Below, in pieces: positions 6,892 to 16,592 of a stretch of DNA of 64,000 nt. This DNA is from CALBZE01 sp036381255 (GTDB lineage Bacteria; Gemmatimonadota; Gemmatimonadetes; Longimicrobiales; RSA9): assembly GCA_036381255.1 (NCBI GenBank), contig DASVDG010000124.1, positions 1 to 64,000 on the forward strand, given 5' to 3'. Under the pieces are notes generated by a model. That model did no database searches. It worked only from the letters and a program-made list of their open reading frames with translations, and was not told the DNA's origin. A program made the position numbers and the translations under genes. The first letter of the stretch is position 1. Every line of letters starts with the position of its first letter.

Positions 6892-8522
6892 CGGTCGTGG
6901 AGGTAGCGCACGACGTAGGGACGGTCCGTCCGGACGAAGCGGAATCCGTCGACGTTCATCGCCCGCTCGCCTCGTTCCCACGCCGCGAGCACGGCGGGGA
7001 GCACCGGCTCGGCCGGGTCGAACTGACCGAGCTCGACGAAGTCCGGCCGCTCCTCGCGTAGGTAACGATCGAACCGGCGCAGCCCGGTCTCCGGGTCGAC
7101 GTAGCGGCCGAAGTCGGCGTCGGTCCGCCCGTCCAGGCTGAGGATTCGGACCGTGCCGTCATCGGCCAGGAAGTACCGGAGCTGGACCTCCGTGACGGCG
7201 ATGGAGATCGGCCGCGGGTCCGCGTCCGTCACGCCGAGTTCCCGCAGGAAACGCGCGGTGAAGCGCGGTCGTTCGCTCACGGCCGCCGCGACCGCGCCGT
7301 GCGGGTGCCCGATCGGGGCGCCCCGCCGCCGAAGCCCGTCCGCGAGATGGAACGCCGCCAGCCACGCCACGCACGCGGCCGCGCCCACTCCCGCGACGCG
7401 GCGCATGCCGGCCGCGCGCAGCCGATGGTGGAGGAGCACCAGCGTCCCACTGCCGACGCCGAAGACGAACGGGAGGAAGGGGAGCCAGTAACGGCTCGTG
7501 TGGGCCGCCCCCGCGATGAACGTGTAGAACGCCAGCATCGCCGCCGTCAGCAACAGCGTGAACGTCGCGGGCGCGCGCCAGGGCGGCGCCACGGTACGGC
7601 GGACGCCGTGCATCGCGGCCGGCGCGATCCGGCCGACCCGGCTCACGGCGAGCCCCAGCGACAGCGGCAGGTAGCCGACCAGGAGGAGGAGCGAGCTCGG
7701 GTCGGCGTGGATCGATCCGATCCGCACGCTGTCTCGAAGGCCGGTCGCCAGCCGGGCCGCCGCGGAATCCGGGATCGGTGAGCCCGTCGCATGGAGGTTG
7801 GCCAGGATCGAGACGACGACGCCGATCGCAGCGCCGGCGATCACGCCGAGCGTGAGCCGCGACGGTCCGCGGTCGCGCACCGCCAGGTAGCCGGCGAGCA
7901 CCGTCGTGAAGATCACGCCCTCCGGGCGCGTGAGCGTCGCGAGCGCAGAGAGCGAGAACGCGAGCGCGACGCGCCGGGCGGCGGGCGGAGCGGCGAACAC
8001 CGCCGCGAACAGGAGGACCAGTTGCAGCGCGAACGCGCTCGCCTCCATCCCGGTGACCGCGTTGCGGAAGACGGACGGGTTGAGCGCGTACGCGGATGCG
8101 GCCAGGAGGCCGGCGGCCCGGCTCCCGTAGATGCGGGCCCAGCAGACGGCCATGACCAGCGCGGTGCCGCACCAGGCCACGATGCACACGGCCTTGACCA
8201 CCCATGCGACGGCCGCGGGGTCGAGCACGCGGAAGAGCCCCGCGAGCAGAAACGTCCACAGGAGACTCGTCGATGCGCCGACGGATTCGCCCGCGTTGAA
8301 TTCGAACGGGCGGCCCTGCGCCATGAGCTCCGCGATCCGCAGGTGGATGACCGCATCACCCGCCCAGACGGCCACGGTGCGGCGTATCACGAGCACGACG
8401 ACCGCGCAGACCCCGACGACGATCGCCGGCACGGAAATCGGAACCGACGGCGGCTCGCCGCCGCGGATGGGGCCCGGCTCCGGGATGGGGCTTCGCTCGG
8501 AAAGCTGCGCTGCGTCGTTCAT
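6888..8522 (-). CDS. Multi-spanning membrane glycosyltransferase, AftB-like arabinosyltransferase candidate
   Basis: A 544-residue integral membrane protein with about ten hydrophobic segments and a soluble C-terminal portion. Just after the first segment comes a GDAVIHLRIA acidic loop followed by FNAGESVGASTSLLW, a pattern typical of GT-C glycosyltransferases that use lipid-linked sugars and close, from memory, to mycobacterial AftB. Because it heads the ubiA-dprE2-dprE1 cluster with an ATGA overlap, it is the likely user of decaprenylphosphoryl-arabinose. The acceptor is unknown. I prefer Met at 8522 (hydrophilic N-terminus before the first membrane segment) to the in-frame Met at 8585; neither has a good ribosome binding site. 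Confidence 0.7.
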   Translation of the reverse strand: MNDAAQLSERSPIPEPGPIRGGEPPSVPISVPAIVVGVCAVVVLVIRRTVAVWAGDAVIHLRIAELMAQGRPFEFNAGESVGASTSLLWTFLLAGLFRVLDPAAVAWVVKAVCIVAWCGTALVMAVCWARIYGSRAAGLLAASAYALNPSVFRNAVTGMEASAFALQLVLLFAAVFAAPPAARRVALAFSLSALATLTRPEGVIFTTVLAGYLAVRDRGPSRLTLGVIAGAAIGVVVSILANLHATGSPIPDSAAARLATGLRDSVRIGSIHADPSSLLLLVGYLPLSLGLAVSRVGRIAPAAMHGVRRTVAPPWRAPATFTLLLTAAMLAFYTFIAGAAHTSRYWLPFLPFVFGVGSGTLVLLHHRLRAAGMRRVAGVGAAACVAWLAAFHLADGLRRRGAPIGHPHGAVAAAVSERPRFTARFLRELGVTDADPRPISIAVTEVQLRYFLADDGTVRILSLDGRTDADFGRYVDPETGLRRFDRYLREERPDFVELGQFDPAEPVLPAVLAAWERGERAMNVDGFRFVRTDRPYVVRYLHDR

Positions 8523-8601
8523 CGCCACCGCCAGCAAGCCGATCGAGTCGGCGGGGAAAGTACCGGCGGGCCATCGCGGGAGCAAACGAGAACGGGCCGG
8601 C

Positions 8602-9288
8602 TCAGAAGATATTCACAATGCGCGCGAACCCGAATACCAGGCTGATCGAGCGGTGTTTGCCGCCGCCGGGCGCATCGACGCCGTCGACATCATCGAGCCA
8701 GAGGCCGGTCGAGCTCGCACCGCCGTCGGTGTCCTCGACGTCGAAAAGCCCCTGGTTGTAGCGCAGGCTGGCCTGTATCGTGCCGCCCGTCACATCGAGC
8801 TCGACGCCGCCCCCGACGGCGATGCCGAGGTCGAACTTCTCGGTGGCGAGCTTGGCGTCGATGTCCTGGTAGCCATCGGCGATGTAGTTGGCGGTCACGC
8901 GGTACGCACCGACCGGTCCAGCCAGCAGGAACGGCCGCACCGCCCACGCATCGTAGCTCACACGGGCAAGGATCGGTACCTCCAGGTAGCCGACGCTGTA
9001 AGTGGCCTCGAACTCGTTGCCCTCCGTATCGATCGCAGGGAATACGAGCCCCTTCTGCGTCATGACGAGCTCGGGCTGTATGGCGAACCGCCCGTCCGCG
9101 CCGATGACGAAGTAGAGCCCCCAGGTGGCGCCGATCCGCGGGTCCAGTGTACCGGTGGGGTCGTCGAACGTCATGTTCGAGAAGGCGGGGCCGAACACCA
9201 TGCCCGCCTGGATCTCCTGCGCCCCGGCCGGGGCGGCCATGGCCGTGCCGAGCAGGATGAACGTCGTCGTCCCGACAAGCTTACGCAT
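8602..9288 (-). CDS. Outer-membrane beta-barrel protein (PorT/OmpA-barrel like)
   Basis: A 228-residue exported protein. A signal peptide (MRKLVGTTTFILLGTAMA, cleavage after PAGA/Q) is followed by alternating hydrophobic and polar beta strands and ends with a terminal aromatic (VNIF), as expected for a BamA-inserted barrel. Strands such as GLYFVIGADGRFAIQPEL resemble the PorT/outer-membrane beta-barrel family of Bacteroidota and Gemmatimonadota. Function unknown. A strong ribosome binding site (GGGAGGA) supports ATG 9288; the open frame extending to 9720 is not needed. It lies 79 bases upstream of the glycosyltransferase on the same strand and may be cotranscribed with the arabinose-lipid genes. 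Confidence 0.75.
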   Translation of the reverse strand: MRKLVGTTTFILLGTAMAAPAGAQEIQAGMVFGPAFSNMTFDDPTGTLDPRIGATWGLYFVIGADGRFAIQPELVMTQKGLVFPAIDTEGNEFEATYSVGYLEVPILARVSYDAWAVRPFLLAGPVGAYRVTANYIADGYQDIDAKLATEKFDLGIAVGGGVELDVTGGTIQASLRYNQGLFDVEDTDGGASSTGLWLDDVDGVDAPGGGKHRSISLVFGFARIVNIF

Positions 9289-9483
9289 CAGGGTCCTCCC
9301 TCCCCTGAGGGGTTCGAGCGCCGCGGTCTCGTCGTCACGCCGGCGGCCGAAGACGTCGTCGTGACATTGCTGTGTCGTACGGGAGCGGGCGCCGGGTCGA
9401 TGGGCACGCCGCGACCACCCCACGGGTCGGGCGGCGGGAAGGGGCCCGGCAACGGGGGTGGGTTCTCGAGCGCAACGGGCCCC

Positions 9484-9513
9484 AAGATAATGTGTCGCCG
9501 ATCGGGACCACAA
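9484..9513 (-). promoter_or_regulatory. Promoter for the barrel gene (minus strand)
   Basis: On the minus strand: -35 TTGTGG (9513-9508), 18 bp spacer, -10 TATCTT (9489-9484). The same hexamers occur at the hutH promoter. A start near 9477 would give a 5' leader of about 190 bases before ATG 9288. Apart from this promoter and the uvrB promoter, the 434-base gap 9289-9722 shows no gene. Confidence 0.5.
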
Positions 9514-9672
9514 TGGTTTCGACCTGGCCTCTGCGGGCAATGACGCGGCATCGCCTCGACCTATCACGGCGCTGCCGCGACGGCCGGGGCGTCCACGGGG
9601 CCGCCCGCCGTTCCGCGCGGGCAATGCGGGCGCGGCCGCGCGCTCCGGGGCCGCCGATGGCGGCGTCGCGCC

Positions 9673-9701
9673 TTGCGCGTACGGGCGCGATCCCGTACGC
9701 T
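9673..9701 (+). promoter_or_regulatory. uvrB promoter overlapped by a perfect palindrome
   Basis: TTGCGC (9673-9678), 17 bp spacer, TACGCT (9696-9701). A perfect inverted repeat, GCGTACGGG (9677-9685) and CCCGTACGC (9692-9700) with a 6 nt centre, covers the spacer and part of both hexamers. The position is that of a repressor operator. uvrB starts about 15 bases after the predicted start site. Confidence 0.5.
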
Positions 9702-9722
9702 GCTGGGGGGTAGCAACCAACC

Positions 9723-11729
<2,007 letters not shown>

Positions 11730-11814
11730 GCGCAGGCACGGACGCACGCGGAGCCGGGATCGGGACGCGGGCCGGGCGCCGGCCGGACGGAGCGAACGGG
11801 GTGGGAGATGGGGC

Positions 11815-12363
11815 ATGGCTGCTGAGGAGCGTGATGCGGCGGGTGTCGGGCCGCTGGAGCTGACGGAACCGGAGCTCGTCGCATGGGGCGAACGGATCGG
11901 TGCGACCGTCGCGGTGCCGGTCGTGTTCGCCCTGCGCGGCGAGCTGGGCGCCGGCAAGTCCGTGCTCGCGCGCGCGATCGCGCGCGGCGCCGGCGTGGCC
12001 GGGCCGATGCCCTCGCCCACGTTCAACCTCGTCCACCGCTACGCCGCGGCGCGCGGCGTCGACATCGTGCACCTCGACCTCTACCGCCTGGACGACCCCG
12101 ACGAGGTCTGGGAGCTCGGCTGGCGCGAGCTGGGCTCCGATGCCGAGATCGTCCTCGTCGAATGGCCCGAACGCGCCGAGTCGTTGCTGCCGGAGGACCG
12201 GTGGGATATCTATCTTGAACGGCCTGGCCAAGGGGACGCCGAAGTCGGAGGCGTACGGGAAGTGAGGGTGGTGCGGGGGGTTCGGCGGGGCGACGCGCCG
12301 GCGGTGCCAGACGTGCCGCGTGGGGCCGGTGATGCCGGTGGGTTCGGCGGGGTGGACGCTTAG
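11815..12363 (+). CDS. tsaE: tRNA t6A synthesis ATPase TsaE
   Basis: ATPase partner of TsaB-TsaD in forming N6-threonylcarbamoyladenosine at tRNA position 37. Walker A is GELGAGKS at residues 42-49, followed by the family motif SPTFNLVHRY. Core homology ends near residue 140; a 40-residue Gly/Arg/Val-rich tail of no recognised function brings the length to 182. GGGAG at 11801-11805 is a plausible ribosome binding site. It sits 85 bases after uvrB and 15 before tsaB, the expected partner. tsaD is not in the window. Confidence 0.93.
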   Translation: MAAEERDAAGVGPLELTEPELVAWGERIGATVAVPVVFALRGELGAGKSVLARAIARGAGVAGPMPSPTFNLVHRYAAARGVDIVHLDLYRLDDPDEVWELGWRELGSDAEIVLVEWPERAESLLPEDRWDIYLERPGQGDAEVGGVREVRVVRGVRRGDAPAVPDVPRGAGDAGGFGGVDA

Positions 12364-12378
12364 CGTGGTTGCGGGGAC

Positions 12379-13065
12379 ATGACGAAGCCGTACCTTGCGA
12401 TCGATACGTCGACGGCGCTGGGGAGCGTGGCGGTGGGGCGGGGGGCCGGGCTGCTCGCCGAAGTCGTCGTGGGCGTGAGCACGAAGCATTCGGAGTCGCT
12501 GCTGCCGGCGATCGACTTCGTGCTCCACGCGGCCGGGATCGAGGCGGCGGCGCTGGGCGGGATCGTGGTGGCCGGGGGGCCGGGCTCGTTCACCGGCGTC
12601 CGGGTCGCGGGCGCGACGGCGAAAGGGTTCGCGCGCGCGCTCGACGTACCGCTCTTCGCCTACTCGGGGCTGCTCGCGCTGGCGGCGGGCACGGGGGCGG
12701 GCGCGGCGCCGGTGTGCGCGCTGTTCGATGCGCGGCGCGGCGAGGTGTACGCCGGCTGCTGGAGGTTTCCGGGGGACGGCGCGGTCGAGGTCGTGATGGG
12801 CCCGCGCGCGGCGTCCGTCGAGGACGTGGTCCGGGAGCTCGCGCCGGAGGCGCCGCGATACGTGGGCGAGGGCGCGCTGCGGTACCGGGGGCGGATCGAA
12901 GCCGCGGGCGGACGCGTCGCGCCGGCGCACCAGGCGGTGCCCCGCGCCGGCGCGCTCCTCTGGCTCGCGGACGTGGCGCCCGGCCTCGGCGCCGTCGCCG
13001 AGCCGCGGTCGTGGGAGCCGGAATACCTCCGGGCCGCGGGTGCGGAGCGGGGGGTTCGGGGGTGA
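12379..13065 (+). CDS. tsaB: tRNA t6A synthesis protein TsaB
   Basis: Inactive ASKHA-fold scaffold that pairs with TsaD in tRNA t6A synthesis. The 228-residue product opens with LAIDTST, has the typical STKHSESLLPAI block and the signature GPGSFTGVRVA. Family length is about 220-230. The stop codon overlaps the rimI start (GTGA at 13062-13065), so the two are coupled. Context tsaE-tsaB-rimI is a common bacterial arrangement. Confidence 0.93.
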   Translation: MTKPYLAIDTSTALGSVAVGRGAGLLAEVVVGVSTKHSESLLPAIDFVLHAAGIEAAALGGIVVAGGPGSFTGVRVAGATAKGFARALDVPLFAYSGLLALAAGTGAGAAPVCALFDARRGEVYAGCWRFPGDGAVEVVMGPRAASVEDVVRELAPEAPRYVGEGALRYRGRIEAAGGRVAPAHQAVPRAGALLWLADVAPGLGAVAEPRSWEPEYLRAAGAERGVRG

Positions 13066-13532
13066 GCCCGGTCGCGATCCGACGGATGCGGCGGGAGGAT
13101 CTGCCGCAGGTGATGGAGATCGAGAACGCGTCGTACACGGCGCCGTGGCCGGAGGCGAGCTTCCGCGGGCTGCTGCGGCGGCCCGATGCGGCGATCTTCG
13201 TCGCGGAGAACGAGGGCGAGATCGTCGGCTATGCGGCGAGCTGGGCGGTGCTCGACCAGGGCGAGCTGGGCAACATCGCGGTCGCGCCCGGGCATCGCGG
13301 GCAGGGGGTCGCCAAGCGGCTGATGGACGCGGTCATCGAGGAGATGCGCGAGCGCGGCGTCCACGAGCTCTACCTCGAGGTGCGGGTCACGAACACGGTG
13401 GCGCAGCACCTGTACGAGCAGTACGGTTTCGTCGAGATCGGCTGCCGGCCGAACTACTACACGAGCCCCATCGAGGACGCGATCGTCATGAGAAGGCGCA
13501 TCGAGCGTCCGGACAGTTTCGATTCCACGTAA
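13062..13532 (+). CDS. rimI: Ribosomal protein S18 alanine N-acetyltransferase RimI
   Basis: GNAT-family N-acetyltransferase that acetylates the N-terminal alanine of ribosomal protein S18. The 156-residue protein has the acetyl-CoA loop APGHRGQGVAKRL and the conserved end YEQYGFVEIG followed by YYTSPIEDA, both typical of RimI. It starts at a GTG that overlaps the tsaB stop; a longer open frame that runs upstream through tsaB in another frame is not real. Nineteen bases separate it from hemB. Confidence 0.9.
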   Translation: MSPVAIRRMRREDLPQVMEIENASYTAPWPEASFRGLLRRPDAAIFVAENEGEIVGYAASWAVLDQGELGNIAVAPGHRGQGVAKRLMDAVIEEMRERGVHELYLEVRVTNTVAQHLYEQYGFVEIGCRPNYYTSPIEDAIVMRRRIERPDSFDST

Positions 13533-13551
13533 AGACCTGGTGGTGAAGGAT

Positions 13552-14520
13552 ATGCCGAGATTCCCGGAGTACCGTCCGCGTCGGCTGCGCCGGACCGAGG
13601 CGCTGCGGCGCATGGTCCGCGAAACGCAGCTCACGCCGAGTGACCTGATCCTGCCGTACTTCGTCGTTCCGGGCAGCGGCGTGCGGCGGCCGGTCGGCGC
13701 GATGCCGGGCGTGTCGCAGCTGTCCGTCGACGAGATGGTGCGCGACGCGGCGGAAGCGCACGAACTGGGGATCCCCGCGGTGATCCTGTTCGGGATCCCG
13801 GAGTCGAAGGACGAGGTCGGCTCGGCCGCGTACGCGGAGGACGGTGTCATTCAGCGCGCGGTCCGCGCGTTGAAGAGTCAGCTCCCCGACCTGATCGTGA
13901 TCACCGACGTCTGCCTGTGCGAATACACGTCGCACGGGCACTGCGGAGTCGTGCGCGACGGCGCCGTGGCGAACGATGAGACGTTGGAGCTGCTCGCGCG
14001 GCAGGCGCTCAGTCACGCGCGGGCCGGCGCGGACATCGTCGCGCCGAGCGACATGATGGACGGGCGGATCGGCGCGATCCGCCGCGCGCTCGATGACGAG
14101 GGCTTCGCCGACGTCGCGATCCTCAGCTACGCGGCGAAGTACGCGTCCGCGTTCTACGGACCGTTCCGGGAGGCGGCGGAGAGCGCGCCGCAGTTCGGCG
14201 ACCGGCGATCCTACCAGATGGATCCCGCGAACGGTGACGAGGCGCTGCGCGAGGTCGGTCTCGACATCGAGGAGGGCGCGGACATCCTCATGGTCAAGCC
14301 GGCGCTGCCGTACCTCGACGTGCTGTGGCGAGTGAAGCGGCGGACGGAGTACCCGGTCTTCGCGTACCACGTCTCGGGCGAGTACGCGATGGTGCGCGCG
14401 GCCGGCGAGCGGGGATGGCTCGATGCCGATGCGGTGCTCCACGAGTCGCTGGTCGCGATCAAGCGGGCGGGCGCAGACATGATCATCACGTACTGGGCGA
14501 AGGAATTCGCTCGAAGATGA
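13552..14520 (+). CDS. hemB: Porphobilinogen synthase (5-aminolevulinate dehydratase)
   Basis: Condenses two 5-aminolevulinate molecules to porphobilinogen in haem synthesis. With Met at 13552 the protein is 322 residues. The two Schiff-base lysines are visible: Lys196 (SYAAKYAS) and Lys249 (LMVKPALPYLD). The Cys-rich loop DVCLCEYTSHGHC (Cys121, Cys123, Cys131) marks a zinc-dependent enzyme. A GTG 12 bases further upstream (13540) is in frame; I prefer the ATG, whose product begins with the usual MPRFPEYRPRRLR. Other haem genes in the window (hemA, hemX, hemL) are in separate clusters. Confidence 0.95.
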   Translation: MPRFPEYRPRRLRRTEALRRMVRETQLTPSDLILPYFVVPGSGVRRPVGAMPGVSQLSVDEMVRDAAEAHELGIPAVILFGIPESKDEVGSAAYAEDGVIQRAVRALKSQLPDLIVITDVCLCEYTSHGHCGVVRDGAVANDETLELLARQALSHARAGADIVAPSDMMDGRIGAIRRALDDEGFADVAILSYAAKYASAFYGPFREAAESAPQFGDRRSYQMDPANGDEALREVGLDIEEGADILMVKPALPYLDVLWRVKRRTEYPVFAYHVSGEYAMVRAAGERGWLDADAVLHESLVAIKRAGADMIITYWAKEFARR

Positions 14521-16121
14521 GGATCCGACGCGTGTGGGGAAGTCTTCGCGGGCGCCGGGATTCCGTTCCGGCGCCCGCTTTTTTCTGGATCGTGGCGACC
14601 TTGCTGGCCACGCGCCCCGTGGCGGCGCAGGCGCCCGCGGCCGCGGAGGCGTGGCGGGGCGCGGTGACGCCGCTCGCGGCCGGGCACTGGGCGTACGCGG
14701 CGCTCGACCGGCTCGTCGCCGCGGGTTGGATCGAGGCGAGCCGGGTTGACGGCGCGCGCCCGCTCCCGATCGGCGCGGTCGCTGCGGCGCTCGAGTCCGC
14801 CGCGCGGGCCGCCGGCGACGGGCGCGGCGCCGGGACGGTGCGGCGCGGTTCGACGGCGCGGCGAGCCGTGGCCCCGGCCGTCGCCGGCGCGGCCGATGCC
14901 GCGGGCGACGATGCGACGTCGCGTGCCCTCGCCGAATTCGCGCGCCGCGCCTGGGCGCGGTTCCGTCGTGAGTTTCCGCCGACCGACGCGCTGGCCTCGG
15001 CGTTTTCGCTGGGCTACGAGGAGAGCGTCGACGCGGACGGGCGGTGGCGGGGCGTGGTGTTCCGGCCGCGCCTGGTCTGGGCGCCCGGCGCGCCGTTCGC
15101 GCTGCATTACGAGCCGGAGCTGCGCCACGGCGCTGCCGGCGCGGGGCGAGCGACGACGGATGCGGGGCACGGCCGCTTCGGCTTCGCCGTGCGCTGGAAG
15201 CGGCTCTGGCTCTTCGCCGGCCGCGAGCGCCTCGCCTTCGAGACGGGTGCGAGTGGCGGCGTCACGCTCAGTGATCGGGCGCCGCTGGACGGGATCGGCA
15301 TCGGCGTGGTCGATCCGATCGTCGTGCCCGGCATCGGCCGTCTGCACGGGCTCGTGTACCTGAGCCGGATCGGCGGCGACGGCTACGGCGAGGTCGCGGG
15401 TTTCGGCGCGGCGCGCGTGAGCTTGACGCCAGCGCCGTGGCTCCAGCTCCACCTGAACCGGACGACGCTGGTCGCGCGGCGGCACGGCGCGGCGGAGCTG
15501 ACGCCGCGGGACGTGCTGCTGATCCTCGTGGGCAAGCATACGGAGTTCGAGGATCAGCGCGCCTCCGTCGGGTTGCGGCTCCGCACGAAGCTGGGCGGAT
15601 GGGCGCTCCAGCCGTACCTGGAGTGGGGTTTCGAGGACACGGCGGGGCTGGAGGAGGACCCGGGGATCGTGACCGGCATCTTCGCGGCCGCCATCCCCGG
15701 CTGGCCCGGCGTCTCACTGCGGTACGAGTACACGGCGTTCGGGGAGCACGCGCTGCTCTTCCCCGGCGGAGAATTCCTCTCGCGGGACTGGTACCGCCAC
15801 CTGGCCGGGATCCGCGACCGCTACGTCCACGAGGACGGCACGCCGATCGGCCACCCGCTCGGCGGCTACGGCTACGAACACCGCGTCGAAGCCGGGATGT
15901 GGTCGGACGACGCACGCCTGCGGGTGCTCCTCACCGCGTTTCGACGCCGGCGCAGCGAGGGCAACATCCTCTTCGACCGGCAACCGGGCGCCAGCATCGG
16001 CGGTGCGCTGGACGTTCGCTACACGGCGGCCGGCGGCCTGGATCTCGTCGCCGCGTTCGGTGCCGAGCTCGGCCTCGAGGGCTGGGCCACGCGCCGGCTC
16101 CACCTGGGGCTGCGGTGGTAG
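14517..16121 (+). CDS. Capsule assembly Wzi family outer-membrane protein
   Basis: A 534-residue exported protein. Signal peptide: basic start, hydrophobic AFFWIVATLLA core, AQA cleavage site. A short helical segment follows (GHWAYAALDRLVAAGW, as in Wzi-like proteins of this group), then a low-complexity patch and a long barrel-like portion with repeated amphipathic strands ending in LHLGLRW. Wzi of Escherichia coli anchors capsule at the surface; whether this relative does is unknown. The ATG overlaps the hemB stop (ATGA), yet a strong intrinsic terminator lies inside its signal-peptide codons (14548-14584), so expression may be attenuated. An in-frame GTG at 14592 would destroy the signal peptide. 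Confidence 0.7.
   Translation: MRIRRVWGSLRGRRDSVPAPAFFWIVATLLATRPVAAQAPAAAEAWRGAVTPLAAGHWAYAALDRLVAAGWIEASRVDGARPLPIGAVAAALESAARAAGDGRGAGTVRRGSTARRAVAPAVAGAADAAGDDATSRALAEFARRAWARFRREFPPTDALASAFSLGYEESVDADGRWRGVVFRPRLVWAPGAPFALHYEPELRHGAAGAGRATTDAGHGRFGFAVRWKRLWLFAGRERLAFETGASGGVTLSDRAPLDGIGIGVVDPIVVPGIGRLHGLVYLSRIGGDGYGEVAGFGAARVSLTPAPWLQLHLNRTTLVARRHGAAELTPRDVLLILVGKHTEFEDQRASVGLRLRTKLGGWALQPYLEWGFEDTAGLEEDPGIVTGIFAAAIPGWPGVSLRYEYTAFGEHALLFPGGEFLSRDWYRHLAGIRDRYVHEDGTPIGHPLGGYGYEHRVEAGMWSDDARLRVLLTAFRRRRSEGNILFDRQPGASIGGALDVRYTAAGGLDLVAAFGAELGLEGWATRRLHLGLRW
14548..14584 (+). terminator. Intrinsic terminator after hemB, inside the next coding region
   Basis: Perfect 11 bp stem (14548-14558 with 14568-14578, GCGGGCGCCGG), 9 nt loop, then six T at 14579-14584. 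It begins 28 bases after the hemB stop and lies within codons 11-23 of the Wzi-like gene. Confidence 0.85.
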
Positions 16122-16147
16122 CGGCGGGCTGCCGGCTGTCCATTTGA

Positions 16148-16176
16148 TTGACACCCGTGCACTTGCGCTCTATCTT
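16148..16176 (+). promoter_or_regulatory. Strong sigma70-like promoter for ssb
   Basis: Perfect -35 TTGACA (16148-16153), 17 bp spacer, -10 TATCTT (16171-16176). A start near 16183 leaves about 36 bases before the ssb ATG at 16219. Best promoter match in the window. Confidence 0.8.
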
Positions 16177-16218
16177 CCCCGTATTCTCCCCGTGAGGCTA
16201 GCGCCCAGGCCACCGGTT

Positions 16219-16578
16219 ATGAGCCGGAGTCTCAACAAGGCGATGCTCATCGGCAACGTCGGCGCGGATCCCGAGGTCCGCACGACGGCGAGCGGGACGC
16301 GGGTGGCCAGCGTCTCGCTGGCGACCCACCGACGCTGGTCCGACCGAGAAGGGCAAGCGCACGAGAAGACGGATTGGCACCGCGTGATCGCCTGGGACCG
16401 GCTGGCGGACGTCGTCGAGCGGTTCGTCAAGCGGGGAGACCGGCTGTTCGTCGAAGGACGGATCGAGTACCGCAGCTGGGAGGACTCCGCCGGACACGCC
16501 CGCTTCGCGACGGAGATCATCGCACAGGAGCTGATCCTGCTCGACGGCCCGAGGGCCGAAGCGAATTTCCCAGCCTGA
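16219..16578 (+). CDS. ssb: Single-stranded DNA-binding protein, short form
   Basis: OB-fold SSB of 119 residues: MSRSLNKAMLIGNVGADPEVR, then TDWHRVIAWDRLAD and FVKRGDRLFVEGRIEYRSW are all standard. The protein stops right after the OB fold (GPRAEANFPA) and lacks both the flexible linker and the acidic DDDIPF-type tip that recruits repair and replication partners. Either it is a specialised second SSB or the tip is absent in this lineage. Start ATG 16219 is set by homology and by the promoter just upstream. The LysM lipoprotein gene follows after 14 bases. Confidence 0.92.
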   Translation: MSRSLNKAMLIGNVGADPEVRTTASGTRVASVSLATHRRWSDREGQAHEKTDWHRVIAWDRLADVVERFVKRGDRLFVEGRIEYRSWEDSAGHARFATEIIAQELILLDGPRAEANFPA

Positions 16579-16592
16579 CGGAGTGCCCCTGG

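Noticed and set aside
12369..13061. Frame running through tsaB into rimI
   Set aside because: Out-of-frame translation of tsaB; only the part from GTG 13062 matches a GNAT protein.
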